Made by a program: the position numbers and the translations under genes. 64,000 nucleotides of DNA from Pseudovibrio sp000156235. GTDB taxonomy: Bacteria > Pseudomonadota > Alphaproteobacteria > Rhizobiales > Stappiaceae. A model generated the notes under the pieces. The model ran no database searches and was not told where the DNA came from. It was given only the letters and a program-made list of their open reading frames with translations. Positions within the stretch are counted from its first letter, which is position 1. Each line of letters begins with the position of its first letter. The DNA lies in NCBI RefSeq assembly GCF_000156235.1, contig NZ_DS996806.1, positions 496,001 through 560,000 on the forward strand, in the 5' to 3' direction. This document shows, in pieces, positions 35,696 to 44,519 of this stretch.

Positions 35696-37147
35696 ATGTT
35701 GGTTTCCATACGACCGGTTTTAAGTGTGCTTGGGTACCTTTATGTCGGCCTTGCTGCTGCCATGCTCATCCCGGCATTTGTGGATGTTGTGTCGCGTAAC
35801 GCTGACTGGCAAGCCTTTATTATTTCAGCATTAATCACTGGTCTGGTAGGCATGTTGCTTATCGTTGCCATGGGTGGTGCTTTGCGTGATGGGCTTGATA
35901 CTCGCCAGACATTTATTCTGACAACTTTGTGCTGGGTTTCGCTGCCTGCGTTTGGCGCTTTGCCTTTCCTTTGGCTAGGTATTGCATACGTGGATGCTGC
36001 GTTTGAGGCTGTTTCCGGGTTTACGACCACGGGCTCCACGGTGCTGACGGGGCTCGACTCACTTCCTCCGGGCTTGCTGGTGTGGCGCTCGCTGATGCAG
36101 TGGATGGGCGGTGTTGGTATCGTCGTTATGGCGATCGTTCTTTTGCCGTTCCTGCGCGTTGGTGGAATGCAGCTGTTCCAGACTGAAAGCTCTGACCAGA
36201 GTGAGAAGATTGTTAGTCGCTCCATCGAGCTGATCCGCCTGATCAGTATGACTTATCTGTTGCTGACCAGTCTTTGTATCGTGCTTTACTGGTTCTCCGG
36301 CATGACTATGTTTGATGCGTTCAACCATGGCCTGACGACGATTGCGACCGGTGGTTATTCCACGCATGATAACTCCTTCGGCTACTTCACCAACCCAGTG
36401 ACCGGCTGGATTGCTGTGGTGTTTATGATTGTGGGCGCACTTCCGTTTGTGCTGATCATTCAGGCGCTGCGCGGTCAGCCGATGTTGCTTTGGCGTGATC
36501 CGCAGGTGCGGGCGTTCCTTTGGCTGGTGGGGCTTATCTCTCTTGCTCTGACGATTTATCTGGGTACCTCCGGCAATGCGGATAGTTTTGGCAGTGCGAT
36601 CCTGCAGTCTGCGTTCAACGTGATTTCTGTGGTGACCGGTACGGGCTATGCCATGGGGGATTACACCTCCTGGGGCGCACCGGTGATTGGTCTTGCGTTC
36701 TTGCTCAAGTTTGTGGGCGGGTGTACCGGTTCTACGACGGGCGGTATCAAGGTCTTCCGTTTTCTCGTGTTCTTCGGCACCGTTATTGCGCATATGCGCC
36801 GGATGGTGCGTCCGAACCGTGTGATTTCCGTGAGCTACGGTAACACGCATCTGACCCCTGAACTGACGTTCTCCGTTCTTGCGTTCCTTGTGGTTTACAT
36901 CGGTACCGTTGGTATTCTGACGCTGATCCTTTCTCTGTTCCATCTGGATCTGGTGACTGCCGTTTCTGCAGCAGCAACCTCCGTTGGTAACGTTGGTCCG
37001 GGTCTTGGCACCATGATTGGTCCGGCTGGCAACTTTGCGCCGCTGCCAGATCCAGTGAAATGGATTTTGTGTGCAGCGATGTTGCTGGGGCGTCTGGAAC
37101 TGTTTACGGTTCTCATTCTTCTGGATCCTGATTTCTGGTCCAAATAA
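35696..37147 (+). CDS. trkH: TrkH-type potassium uptake protein (second tandem copy)
   Basis: This 483-residue paralogue of the upstream gene has the same order of pore signatures: SGFTTTGSTVL, TIATGGYSTHDNS, VVTGTGYAMGDY and FVGGCTGSTTGGIKVFR. The third filter differs from the first copy (TGTGY against TTTGY), which could change K+/Na+ preference. The 234-bp gap contains no terminator, but has enough space for its own promoter. The duplication is old, judging by many substitutions throughout. Confidence 0.92.
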   Translation: MLVSIRPVLSVLGYLYVGLAAAMLIPAFVDVVSRNADWQAFIISALITGLVGMLLIVAMGGALRDGLDTRQTFILTTLCWVSLPAFGALPFLWLGIAYVDAAFEAVSGFTTTGSTVLTGLDSLPPGLLVWRSLMQWMGGVGIVVMAIVLLPFLRVGGMQLFQTESSDQSEKIVSRSIELIRLISMTYLLLTSLCIVLYWFSGMTMFDAFNHGLTTIATGGYSTHDNSFGYFTNPVTGWIAVVFMIVGALPFVLIIQALRGQPMLLWRDPQVRAFLWLVGLISLALTIYLGTSGNADSFGSAILQSAFNVISVVTGTGYAMGDYTSWGAPVIGLAFLLKFVGGCTGSTTGGIKVFRFLVFFGTVIAHMRRMVRPNRVISVSYGNTHLTPELTFSVLAFLVVYIGTVGILTLILSLFHLDLVTAVSAAATSVGNVGPGLGTMIGPAGNFAPLPDPVKWILCAAMLLGRLELFTVLILLDPDFWSK

Positions 37148-37170
37148 TCTGAACAACTTGGAAGGTCGCG

Positions 37171-37875
37171 ATGCGATTTGATGTGCCGCTGGTTACGGGC
37201 CGGCTGATTAAGCGTTACAAACGGTTTCTGGCTGATGTGACACTGGATGAGGGCGGAGCGGAAATCACTGCGCACTGCGCCAACTCCGGTTCTATGATGG
37301 GCTTGAAAGAGCCGGGCATCAAAGTCTGGCTGACGCCGAATGATGATCCTAAGCGCAAGCTGAAGTATTCCTGGGAAATGCTTGAGATTGATGGCGCGAT
37401 GGTGGGGATTAACACCAGCCGTCCCAACGGTCTTGTAGAAGAGGCGATTGAGGCGGGACGTATCCCTGAGCTGACCGGTTACGACAAGCTGCGCCGTGAA
37501 GTGAAGTACGGTAAGAACTCCCGTATCGATATTCTGCTGGAAGGCGAGGGTGACAAGCGCATTTATGTTGAGGTGAAGAACGTGACGCTGGCTCGTGAAG
37601 ATGGTGTTGCGGAGTTTCCAGATGCGGTGACTGCTCGCGGTGCCAAACATTTGGATGAGCTTTCTGATATGGTTCGCGAAGGTCACCGTGCTGCTATGGT
37701 GTTTCTGATCCAGCGTGATGACTGCGATGCGCTTGTTCTGGCCCGTGACATTGATAGGAAGTACGGCGAGGCCTTTGATGCGGCTGTGAAGGCAGGTGTT
37801 GAGGTCTATGCGATCGGCTGTCGTCTGACGGCTGATGAGATCATCGCTGATCGGGCTATTGAGGTGCGGTGCTAA
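37171..37875 (+). CDS. sfsA: SfsA (sugar fermentation stimulation protein homologue)
   Basis: This 234-residue protein spans the full SfsA family: N-terminal OB-like part (RLIKRYKRFLADV), HCANSGSMMGL, and a nuclease-like C-terminal core with RIDILLEG, YVEVKNVTL and RGAKHLDELSDM. The D/E-x-K arrangement suggests a nuclease fold. The E. coli protein was linked to maltose gene expression and binds DNA, and its exact activity is unknown. It lies 23 bp after the second trkH. Confidence 0.94.
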   Translation: MRFDVPLVTGRLIKRYKRFLADVTLDEGGAEITAHCANSGSMMGLKEPGIKVWLTPNDDPKRKLKYSWEMLEIDGAMVGINTSRPNGLVEEAIEAGRIPELTGYDKLRREVKYGKNSRIDILLEGEGDKRIYVEVKNVTLAREDGVAEFPDAVTARGAKHLDELSDMVREGHRAAMVFLIQRDDCDALVLARDIDRKYGEAFDAAVKAGVEVYAIGCRLTADEIIADRAIEVRC

Positions 37876-37889
37876 GGCGGACGAGAGCC

Positions 37890-38470
37890 TAGTCGCCCTC
37901 TCAAAGGAGTGTGGTTTCCTGCACTGAAATCACCGCATGGCATCCCATGCAGTGTTGGACCAGATTTCCCGAAAGTCGGGATGAGCAAGGCGGCAGGCAA
38001 TACCTGCGCATTGAGTTAGTAATAGAGTCTTCGGCATTGGCTACGCGCCTTGCCCGGGCATTTTGGTATGGCCAACATCGCCTCTTATCCTGAAAGACAC
38101 GATAGCCGATTTCCCGGAAGGATAGTGGCTTTGCTCAGATAAGTTTCCGTATCCGAGCAGTTCCTCTACCCCTGATATGGTCCAGTCAGACTGATCCATA
38201 TCGCTGCGTGATGCCCTTCAGGCTTGGGCCCTTCCTCTCAGACCATGCAGTCACGTCTGAAAATCGGTGCCACCGGACCACCAGAAGATGCGTTACCTCT
38301 CCTGACAGCCCCACCCAGCCCACGACACGCTGACGGACGGTCCGCCAGCTGCCCGTCACGTGGGCATGGGATTAGTATGAGGGTGTTTTCAAGCGAGGGG
38401 GATAAGTTTTCTCAGGCGTAGTTGCGCAGTCGTACTCCGTTTTTATCGGAGTAACCTTGATGGGCTGACA
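37890..38470. ncRNA. Hairpin-dense region between convergent genes, candidate structured RNA or repeat mosaic
   Basis: No convincing coding gene lies between sfsA (ends 37875) and gpt (ends 38542 from the other side). The interval is packed with inverted repeats: GCATGG/CCATGC (37936-37951), CCCGA/TCGGG near 37968, GCAAGGCG/CGCCTTGC (37985-37992 with 38047-38054) enclosing GCAGG/CCTGC, CTTATC/GATAAG near 38084-38143, GATATGG/CCATATC near 38174-38202 with CAG/CTG inside, GCCCACG/CGTGGGC plus TGACGG/CCGTCA near 38318-38365, and TACTCCG/CGGAGTA (38433-38453). The first of these may be a decayed palindromic element. Strand, promoter and ends cannot be set. Confidence 0.4.
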
Positions 38471-38478
38471 CGCACATG

Positions 38479-38510
38479 AAAAAAAGCCCCGGCGCTGAGG
38501 CCGAGGCTTT
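38479..38510 (-). terminator. Intrinsic terminator of gpt
   Basis: AAAGCC.CGGC and GCCG.GGCTTT arms (38483-38510) form a GC-rich stem with one mismatch. On the minus strand they are followed by a run of T, 30 bp beyond the gpt stop. Confidence 0.88.
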
Positions 38511-38541
38511 GAAACTCTTATGCAGACTTCCGTCGGGTTGA

Positions 38542-39045
38542 TTAACCTGCGGTATCTTTAGAGATTGGTGGCTGGAACTGCATGCCCAGATCCCATGGGA
38601 AGTACACCCAGGTGTCCTGAGAGACTTCAGTCACAATGGTATCAGCCAGATCGCGGCCCATTGGCTTGGCGTAAACGGTTGCAAAGTGTGCTTTTGGCAG
38701 CATTTCGCGAACAACTTTCGCAGTCTTACCGGTGTCGACCAGATCATCGATGATGAGGATGCCTTCGCCGCCTTCAGAGCCGATCACTTTTGGATCGATT
38801 GGCTTGATGACCTTCAACTCACCCTGATCGTCGTAGTCGTGGTAAGATGCAATGCAAACTGTCTCAATGGTGCGAACACCCAGTTCACGTGCAATAATGC
38901 CAGCTGGAACAAGACCACCACGTGTGATGGCTACAATCGCTGTAAATTCGCCTTTGTCGGCGAGGCGCCAAGAGAGGGCACGGCAATCGCGGTGGAATTG
39001 GTCCCAAGAGACCGGGAATGCTTTGGATTGCTGCTGATTTTCCAT
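38542..39045 (-). CDS. gpt: Xanthine(-guanine) phosphoribosyltransferase
   Basis: This 167-residue type I phosphoribosyltransferase has the PRPP loop ILIIDDLVDTGKTAKVVREM (about residue 95) and IAITRGGLVPAG-like AIVAITRGGLVPAGI at the first strand, with the C-terminal WVYFPWD near the purine site. It salvages xanthine or guanine to the nucleotide. The length is close to E. coli Gpt (152). It lies 10 bp downstream of the CinA-like gene, so the two are likely co-transcribed. Confidence 0.93.
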   Translation of the reverse strand: MENQQQSKAFPVSWDQFHRDCRALSWRLADKGEFTAIVAITRGGLVPAGIIARELGVRTIETVCIASYHDYDDQGELKVIKPIDPKVIGSEGGEGILIIDDLVDTGKTAKVVREMLPKAHFATVYAKPMGRDLADTIVTEVSQDTWVYFPWDLGMQFQPPISKDTAG

Positions 39046-39055
39046 GTGTCTTCTT

Positions 39056-39796
39056 TCAAAGAAATTTTGTCTTTGCAGCTTCTACGGCTGCTCGGACGGC
39101 TTCACTGGCCTGTTCCAGTACATCATTTGACCTAGATCGCACAACAACCTGTGTGGAAAATACTCCATCTTTTGACTGCGGATACGAACCAATTGAGGTT
39201 TCCGGGAAGTTTTTCTGGATTTCCCCTAGGTCTTGCGCGATGCGACTCTCAGGAAGGGGGGCCTCAATTGTCACGGAAAGCATCTTTTGACTGGTTTCCA
39301 GAGTCGGTGCGATGGCGTCCACCATGGCCTGCATGATCGCAGGAACGCCGGCCATCACATGGACGTTCTCAATGCGGAAGCCCGGTGCGATGGAGACCTT
39401 GTTTTCAATCAGATCCGCGCCATCAGGAATACGGGCCATGCGCTGGCGGGCAGGGGTAAAGTTCTCTGCACCGTAGTGATCTTCCAGCAGCTTGTAAGCG
39501 CGTGGGTCAAGATCGATGGAAACGCCAAAGGCTTTGGCGATGGCATCAGCGGTGATGTCATCATGGGTTGGGCCAATGCCACCGGAGGTGAAGACATAGG
39601 TATACTCCGCGCGCAGGGCGTTGACCGCTTCGACGATCTTCTCCTCTGCGTCTGGCACAACACGCACTTCGCTCAGGTCGATGCCGATGTCGGTCAGGTA
39701 GGATGCCAGAAAGCCGATGTTCTTGTCTTTAGTGCGACCTGACAGGATTTCGTCGCCGATTACGACATAGCCGGCTGTGATGATTTTGTTGGTCAT
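39056..39796 (-). CDS. CinA-like molybdopterin-binding (MoCF) domain protein
   Basis: This 246-residue protein consists of a single MoCF_biosynth (CinA N-terminal) domain with extension. Motifs are GYVVIGDEILSGRTKDKN at the start, VFTSGGIGPTHDDITADAIA (about 70) and FRIENVHVMAGVPAIMQAM (about 145). It lacks the C-terminal nicotinamide-nucleotide amidase domain of full-length CinA. Such short forms are widespread, and their role is uncertain (pyrophosphatase on nucleotides has been proposed for the domain). The ATG at 39796 is preferred over a TTG at 39823. GAAGGA lies upstream. Confidence 0.88.
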   Translation of the reverse strand: MTNKIITAGYVVIGDEILSGRTKDKNIGFLASYLTDIGIDLSEVRVVPDAEEKIVEAVNALRAEYTYVFTSGGIGPTHDDITADAIAKAFGVSIDLDPRAYKLLEDHYGAENFTPARQRMARIPDGADLIENKVSIAPGFRIENVHVMAGVPAIMQAMVDAIAPTLETSQKMLSVTIEAPLPESRIAQDLGEIQKNFPETSIGSYPQSKDGVFSTQVVVRSRSNDVLEQASEAVRAAVEAAKTKFL

Positions 39797-39830
39797 GGCT
39801 TTCTGTATTCCTTCGAAACTCAATATGCTT

Positions 39831-39930
39831 CGATAAAGCAGTTTGACATGATCCTTGATGGAGCAGACTGCTTTATCGTTCGCTTATGCAGATCTCCGAA
39901 AACTGGTATGCACTTTCCGGAGGTCCGCTT
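39831..39930. repeat. Composite palindromic extragenic element, copy 5
   Basis: The first module has perfect 11-bp arms CGATAAAGCAG (39831-39841) and CTGCTTTATCG (39868-39878). The second module runs about 39881-39930 with CTCCGAAAACTGGTATGCAC and TTTCCGGAGG. It ends at the stop codon of the monooxygenase gene. Confidence 0.75.
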
Positions 39931-41129
39931 TAGATATCTTCGTCTTCTGGAGACCACTCGTAGATCCAGTTCAACCGGTCCAGAAGCTGGCTTGGTGAGC
40001 TGGAGCGCATGACGATGTCCCGTGGTATACGCAGCGGGAAGCCCATGTGGTAGACCCAGTCATTCCACTTTACGAGCTTGCTCATCTTTTGGATGCGTGG
40101 ACGACGGGCAGCTTCATAGGCCTGAAGCGCCTGAGGTGTCGCGCCATGTTTGTCGACCATCTTGGAAAGCACCGCTGCATCCTCAATAGCCATGGCTGCG
40201 CCTTGTGCAGAAAATGGCAGGATGGCGTGGGCAGCATCACCGATGAGGGTGACCGGGCCTTGTGTCCAGGCCGGGCGGGTGTCGACCTCGCACAGGGACC
40301 AGCGTGTCCATGTTTCCGGCAGGTAGACCAGACGTAGTGCTTCCGGTGTCCAATTGCGAAAATGCTTGCGGACGTCATCACGACCGACAGGATGAGACCA
40401 GGTGTCTTCTTCCCAGCTTTCCTTGGTGATGGCGACGATGTTGAGCAGCTTGCCGTTTTTCACCGGGTATTGAACCAGATGCGCGTTGCGGGCGAGCCAG
40501 AGGCCAGACGTACTGAGCAGGTGTTCCAGATTGAACGGCGGTTCTGCTGTTGCGCGGTAGGCCACGAAGCCAGTGTGCTTTGCAGGTGCTCCGCCCAGAG
40601 TGTTCTGGCGAATGCTGGAGCGCACGCCATCTGCGCCAATGAGCAGATCAAACAGCTCCGGCACGCCATCTATGCCAGAGGCAAAGGCAGCACCGTTCAG
40701 CTTGACGGTGTCACCGCTGATCTCAGCGTTGTCGATCTTGGTGTCGAGGCGCAGGGTCACTTCCGGCGTGTTCTGAACAGCTTCGAGCAGGAGCTGCTGA
40801 AGATCTGCACGGTGGATCACATAATAAGGTGCGCCGTAGCGGTCTTCTGCGATCCGTCCCAGTGGAACTGTTGCCAGCTGAGAGCCATCCTGACCGGAGC
40901 GAATGTTGACGCTGGAAGGGGAAACGGCTCTTGCCATGAGGGCAGGGCCTAAGCCAAGGGCCTGCAGGCATCTCATCGCATTGGGAGACAACTGAATTCC
41001 CGCGCCGACCTCGGAAAGCTCTGGAGCAGCGTCGAACAGGAAAACACTGTGGCCCTTGCGGGCAAGATATAGCGCAGCTGTAAGGCCGGCGATCCCGGCT
41101 CCTGCGATAGCAATATTTCTTGGTATCAT
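39930..41129 (-). CDS. FAD-dependent monooxygenase (salicylate hydroxylase-like)
   Basis: This 399-residue class A flavoprotein hydroxylase has the N-terminal Rossmann motif IAGAGIAGLTAALYLARKG, the second FAD/NADPH motif LLIGADGVRSSIRQ (about 165) and the FAD ribityl motif VTLIGDAAHAILPFSAQGA (about 295). It most resembles salicylate or 3-hydroxybenzoate hydroxylases, which add OH to an aromatic ring using NAD(P)H and O2. The substrate is not determined. The stop codon touches a palindromic element. No aromatic-pathway genes are adjacent. Confidence 0.9.
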   Translation of the reverse strand: MIPRNIAIAGAGIAGLTAALYLARKGHSVFLFDAAPELSEVGAGIQLSPNAMRCLQALGLGPALMARAVSPSSVNIRSGQDGSQLATVPLGRIAEDRYGAPYYVIHRADLQQLLLEAVQNTPEVTLRLDTKIDNAEISGDTVKLNGAAFASGIDGVPELFDLLIGADGVRSSIRQNTLGGAPAKHTGFVAYRATAEPPFNLEHLLSTSGLWLARNAHLVQYPVKNGKLLNIVAITKESWEEDTWSHPVGRDDVRKHFRNWTPEALRLVYLPETWTRWSLCEVDTRPAWTQGPVTLIGDAAHAILPFSAQGAAMAIEDAAVLSKMVDKHGATPQALQAYEAARRPRIQKMSKLVKWNDWVYHMGFPLRIPRDIVMRSSSPSQLLDRLNWIYEWSPEDEDI

Positions 41130-41224
41130 TGCGCAGCTTTCCTGCCGTGCTTTGCCTGAAACAGGGGACAGGCATTGCAGCGGGATTACTGATTATTCGT
41201 TTTATCGTCTAAGTGATACGGCTG

Positions 41225-41470
41225 TTAAGCCGCATCAGGTGTCCATACGCAATCAGCTGGATTGGATTCGTGGGAACCCAGGCTGGCGTCGTAATGGTAC
41301 AGGGTAGAGCAGTAAGGGCAAACCGCGTTGTCATCAGCACCCATGTCGAGGAACACATGTGGGTGATCCAGTGGTGGCTTTGCGCCGATGCACATGAATT
41401 CTTTGGCGCCAATTTTGATGGCTTCTACACCGTTGCTGTTGTGGAAGTGTGGTACGACTTTATCGGCCAT
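41225..41470 (-). CDS. CHCC zinc-finger protein (NDUFS6-like)
   Basis: This 81-residue protein begins MADKVVPHFHNSNG and has the CHCC ligand set: Cys in EFMCIG, His in LDHPHVFLDMG, and the pair VCPYCSTLY. It belongs to the zf-CHCC family, the bacterial counterpart of the complex I subunit NDUFS6/B13. It may assist respiratory complex I. I chose the ATG at 41470, which gives the family N-terminus; another ATG at 41488 is possible. It lies 95 bp upstream of the monooxygenase gene on the same strand. Confidence 0.88.
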   Translation of the reverse strand: MADKVVPHFHNSNGVEAIKIGAKEFMCIGAKPPLDHPHVFLDMGADDNAVCPYCSTLYHYDASLGSHESNPADCVWTPDAA

Positions 41471-41761
41471 TTGTTTGCCAAGCTCCATGGAACATAAATT
41501 TTGCCGGTGACAATAAATTGGTTCTGCGTAAAAAAACAGGTTTTCTAGGAGATTGATTGCACTGCATCCTATGCGGTCCACAACTGTACTGCGTTTTTTC
41601 ACCTAGCACTGAGGTTTTAAGGCAAAAACGGTTCTGTTTCGTTCTGTGTGTATAGTTAAGGGACTAATCCAAATTGATAGGTCTTTGGCCTTTTCTTTCT
41701 TGATACTTACATTTACCCTCCCTTGATCCCATAGTTTTCCTTTACGTAAACGTTAGGTAAT

Positions 41762-42514
41762 ATGCCAATATTCAACAATAACGATCGTCCTATCGCTTAT
41801 CTTGATGAAGGAGAGGGCGACCCAATCCTGCTGATCCACGGATTCGCCTCCAACAAGTTCGTCAACTGGGTGTACCCTGGTTGGGTTGACTTGCTGGTGA
41901 AGGATGGTCGCCGTGTGATTGCGATTGATAACCGCGGTCACGGCGAGAGCTACAAGTACTACAATGGCGAAGACTACGGCGCACCTGTCATGGCAGAGGA
42001 TGCGCTGAAGCTGCTTGATCATCTTTATATCGATAAAGCAGACCTGCTTGGTTATTCCATGGGAACCCGCATCTCAGCGTTCTGCGCTTTGCAGGCACCT
42101 GATCGTGTGCGTTCTCTGACCCTTGGCGGTATGGGATATGGCCTGATTTCCGGCGTTGGGAATCCTGAGCCTATTATTGAAGGCCTGCTGGCTGACAAAA
42201 TCTCTGATGTGAAAGACCGGACGGGTCGTGCGTTCAGAGCGTTTGCTGAGCAGACCAAGTCTGACAGACGTGCATTGGCTGCTTGCATGCAGTCTGCCCG
42301 TAAACCGATTTCCGAGGACATGGTATCGACCATTACGGCGCCTACACTGGTGGCTGTCGGCACCAATGATGATGTGGCTGGTGATCCAAAAGCGCTTGCT
42401 GATCTGATGCCGAATGCCAGTTATCTGGAAATCACCAACCGGGACCACATGACGGCTGTCGGCGACAAGATTTTCAAAAAAGGCACATTAGAATTTTTGG
42501 AGCAGTTTTCATGA
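41762..42514 (+). CDS. Alpha/beta hydrolase (first of an overlapping pair)
   Basis: This 250-residue alpha/beta hydrolase has the oxyanion segment ILLIHGFASNK (about residue 22), nucleophile elbow LLGYSMGTRISAF (Ser about 97), the acid in VAVGTNDDVAGDP and the final histidine in ITNRDHMTAVGDK. Esterase, lactonase or other substrates are possible. Its stop overlaps the start of the next hydrolase gene (ATGA), so translation is coupled. A TTTACGTAAA palindrome lies just upstream (about 41741). Confidence 0.9.
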   Translation: MPIFNNNDRPIAYLDEGEGDPILLIHGFASNKFVNWVYPGWVDLLVKDGRRVIAIDNRGHGESYKYYNGEDYGAPVMAEDALKLLDHLYIDKADLLGYSMGTRISAFCALQAPDRVRSLTLGGMGYGLISGVGNPEPIIEGLLADKISDVKDRTGRAFRAFAEQTKSDRRALAACMQSARKPISEDMVSTITAPTLVAVGTNDDVAGDPKALADLMPNASYLEITNRDHMTAVGDKIFKKGTLEFLEQFS

Positions 42515-43383
42515 ATAGAGGTACCCACGAATTTATCGGAGCCGATGGTAACCGTATTGTCGCTGACCGGTATGGCACAGAAGGCCAGACCGTGATGATG
42601 ATGCATGGCGGCGGGCAGACGAGACATTCGTGGGGCAAGACTGCAGAGATGATCGCCAATGCAGGGATGCAGGCGTTTTGTCTTGATATGCGTGGCCATG
42701 GTGACAGTGCATGGGTGGATGGCGAGAAGTACTTCTTCTCCGATTTCGGTGCTGATGTTGCTGCGGCGGCGACGCAGATCCATGAGGAAACCGGTATCAA
42801 GCCAATTGCGATCGGTGCCTCGCTGGGTGGTCTTGCATCTATTCTGGCGGAAGGGGCGCTGCGCCCTGGTGCTCTTGCTGGTGTAATCCTTGTAGATGTG
42901 ACGCCTCGCCTAGATGAGGGCGGGGTAAACAAGATCCTCTCTTTCATGGCGGAAAAGGTAGAGGACGGATTTGGCAGTGTTGAAGAAGCTGCTGATATGA
43001 TCGCGTCCTATCTGCCACATCGCAAACGCCCTAAAACGCTGGATGGCCTTTCCAAAAACCTGCGGTTGCGGGAAGATGGCCGGTATCGCTGGCACTGGGA
43101 TCCGCGCTTTATCACCCATCATGCGGACCGGGCTGATATGAAGGAGCAGGTGCAGAGCCAGTTGCTGGAAGCTGCGGCCAACCTGAAGGTGCCGAGCATG
43201 CTGGTGCGTGGTGCGGCTTCAGAGCTTGTGAAACAGAGCCACGTTGATGAATTTCTTGAACTGGTTCCGCATGCACAATTCACAGATGTGAAAGAAGCTG
43301 GTCATATGGTTGCAGGCGATGTGAATGATATTTTTACTGCCGCGATCATGCCATTTCTAAAAGAGTACCAAGCTGCCGCCTGA
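42511..43383 (+). CDS. Alpha/beta hydrolase (second of an overlapping pair)
   Basis: This 290-residue alpha/beta hydrolase has MMMHGGGQTRHSW (oxyanion loop), nucleophile elbow AIGASLGGLASI (Ser about 112), acid region MLVRGAASELV and histidine in VKEAGHMVAGD. It resembles epoxide-hydrolase or peroxidase-like family members found widely in alphaproteobacteria. It differs clearly from the upstream hydrolase, so this is not a recent duplication. The start overlaps the upstream stop by 4 bp. Confidence 0.9.
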   Translation: MNRGTHEFIGADGNRIVADRYGTEGQTVMMMHGGGQTRHSWGKTAEMIANAGMQAFCLDMRGHGDSAWVDGEKYFFSDFGADVAAAATQIHEETGIKPIAIGASLGGLASILAEGALRPGALAGVILVDVTPRLDEGGVNKILSFMAEKVEDGFGSVEEAADMIASYLPHRKRPKTLDGLSKNLRLREDGRYRWHWDPRFITHHADRADMKEQVQSQLLEAAANLKVPSMLVRGAASELVKQSHVDEFLELVPHAQFTDVKEAGHMVAGDVNDIFTAAIMPFLKEYQAAA

Positions 43384-43588
43384 AATTAGAATGAAGTTCT
43401 GCGTTTCGTGAAAAATGTAGTTTCTCTTTCTCTTTGGTGTTGTGGGTTTGGTACGGGCTTTCTCTAATGGCAATACTGCGTGATGTACTATAGGCGGATA
43501 ACTCAAAGCGACTAGGTGGGACTTGGATTGAAATGGTCTGCACCTATGTAAGGTTGAATAGGTCCTATCCATAAAGGAACATTCTTTC

Positions 43589-44437
43589 ATGGTGCAAATT
43601 TCTTCAAGTAGCCCCAAGGAGCTGGCCTCTCATGATCCTGTTTGGGATCGCGTGAAAGCAGAAGCTCAAGCCATGGCCAGCTCTGAGCCAGCGCTTGCGT
43701 CTTTTGTGTATGAGACGGTGCTGAATCACTCTTCTTTGGAGGAAGCGATTGTTCATCGTGTGGCGGACCGTCTGGGCCACGTGGTTGTTTCTTCTTCTCT
43801 CATTCGTCAGACCTATCTGGATGCGCTGGATCAGGCGCCGGAGATCGCGCAGTCTTTCCGCGTTGATCTTTCAGCTGTTTTTGATCGCGATCCTGCCTGC
43901 GACCGTTTTCTTGAGCCACTCCTTTACTTCAAAGGCTTCCACGCGCTGCAAACCCATCGCCTGGCGAACTGGCTTTGGGCTCAGGGCCGCGAAGATTTTG
44001 CGCTTTATTTGCAGAGCCGTAGTTCTGAAGTGTTCCAGATGGACATTCATCCGCAGGTTCCAATCGGGCGCGGCGTGTTCTTCGATCACGGTACAGGCAT
44101 TGTGGTTGGCGGTACTGCTGTTATTGAAGATGATGTTTCCATCCTTCAGGGTGTTACCCTTGGCGGGACAGGTAAGGTTTCCGGCGATCGTCATCCGAAG
44201 ATCCGTCAGGGTGTTCTGATTGGTGCCGGTGCCAAAGTTCTTGGCAATCTGGAGATTGGCCATTGCTCACGTGTGGCGGCTGGTTCTGTTGTTCTGAAAG
44301 ACGTTGAGCCATGCACCACAGTGGCGGGTGTTCCTGCAAAGGTTGTGGGCGAAGCTGGTTGCGACCAACCAGCCCGGGCCATGGATCAAATGTTGGGCCA
44401 AGGTCAAGGACTTTCCTCGCAAAACAAACAAGGATAA
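43589..44437 (+). CDS. cysE: Serine O-acetyltransferase
   Basis: This 282-residue enzyme makes O-acetylserine for cysteine synthesis. The N-terminal helical part contains DPVWDRVKAEAQAM and HQTHRLANWLW-like LQTHRLANWLWAQGR. The C-terminal left-handed beta-helix has the hexapeptide repeats with catalytic FFDHGTGIVVGGTAVIEDDV and GVTLGGTGKVSGDRHPK. The tail beyond about 255 is Gln/Gly-rich. AAAGGAAC precedes the start. Many homologues are inhibited by cysteine through the C-terminus. Confidence 0.95.
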   Translation: MVQISSSSPKELASHDPVWDRVKAEAQAMASSEPALASFVYETVLNHSSLEEAIVHRVADRLGHVVVSSSLIRQTYLDALDQAPEIAQSFRVDLSAVFDRDPACDRFLEPLLYFKGFHALQTHRLANWLWAQGREDFALYLQSRSSEVFQMDIHPQVPIGRGVFFDHGTGIVVGGTAVIEDDVSILQGVTLGGTGKVSGDRHPKIRQGVLIGAGAKVLGNLEIGHCSRVAAGSVVLKDVEPCTTVAGVPAKVVGEAGCDQPARAMDQMLGQGQGLSSQNKQG

Positions 44438-44519
44438 GCTAGTTTCCTAGGGTTGGCACGAGGATAAACTTGTATAGTTTGTGCCCCAAGTTTGAAGTGA
44501 AACTGGTAAGGAGACGGCT

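Noticed and set aside
36059..37156. Long antisense open frame over the second trkH
   Set aside because: Rich in His, Arg and Gln as expected for a shadow of a membrane protein gene; no supporting signals.
37890..38470. RNase P RNA or tmRNA
   Set aside because: The conserved RNase P words (GAGGAAAGTC, ACAGAAA) and the tmRNA tag and TTCGAC words are absent on both strands, although GGTAACGC occurs on the minus strand.
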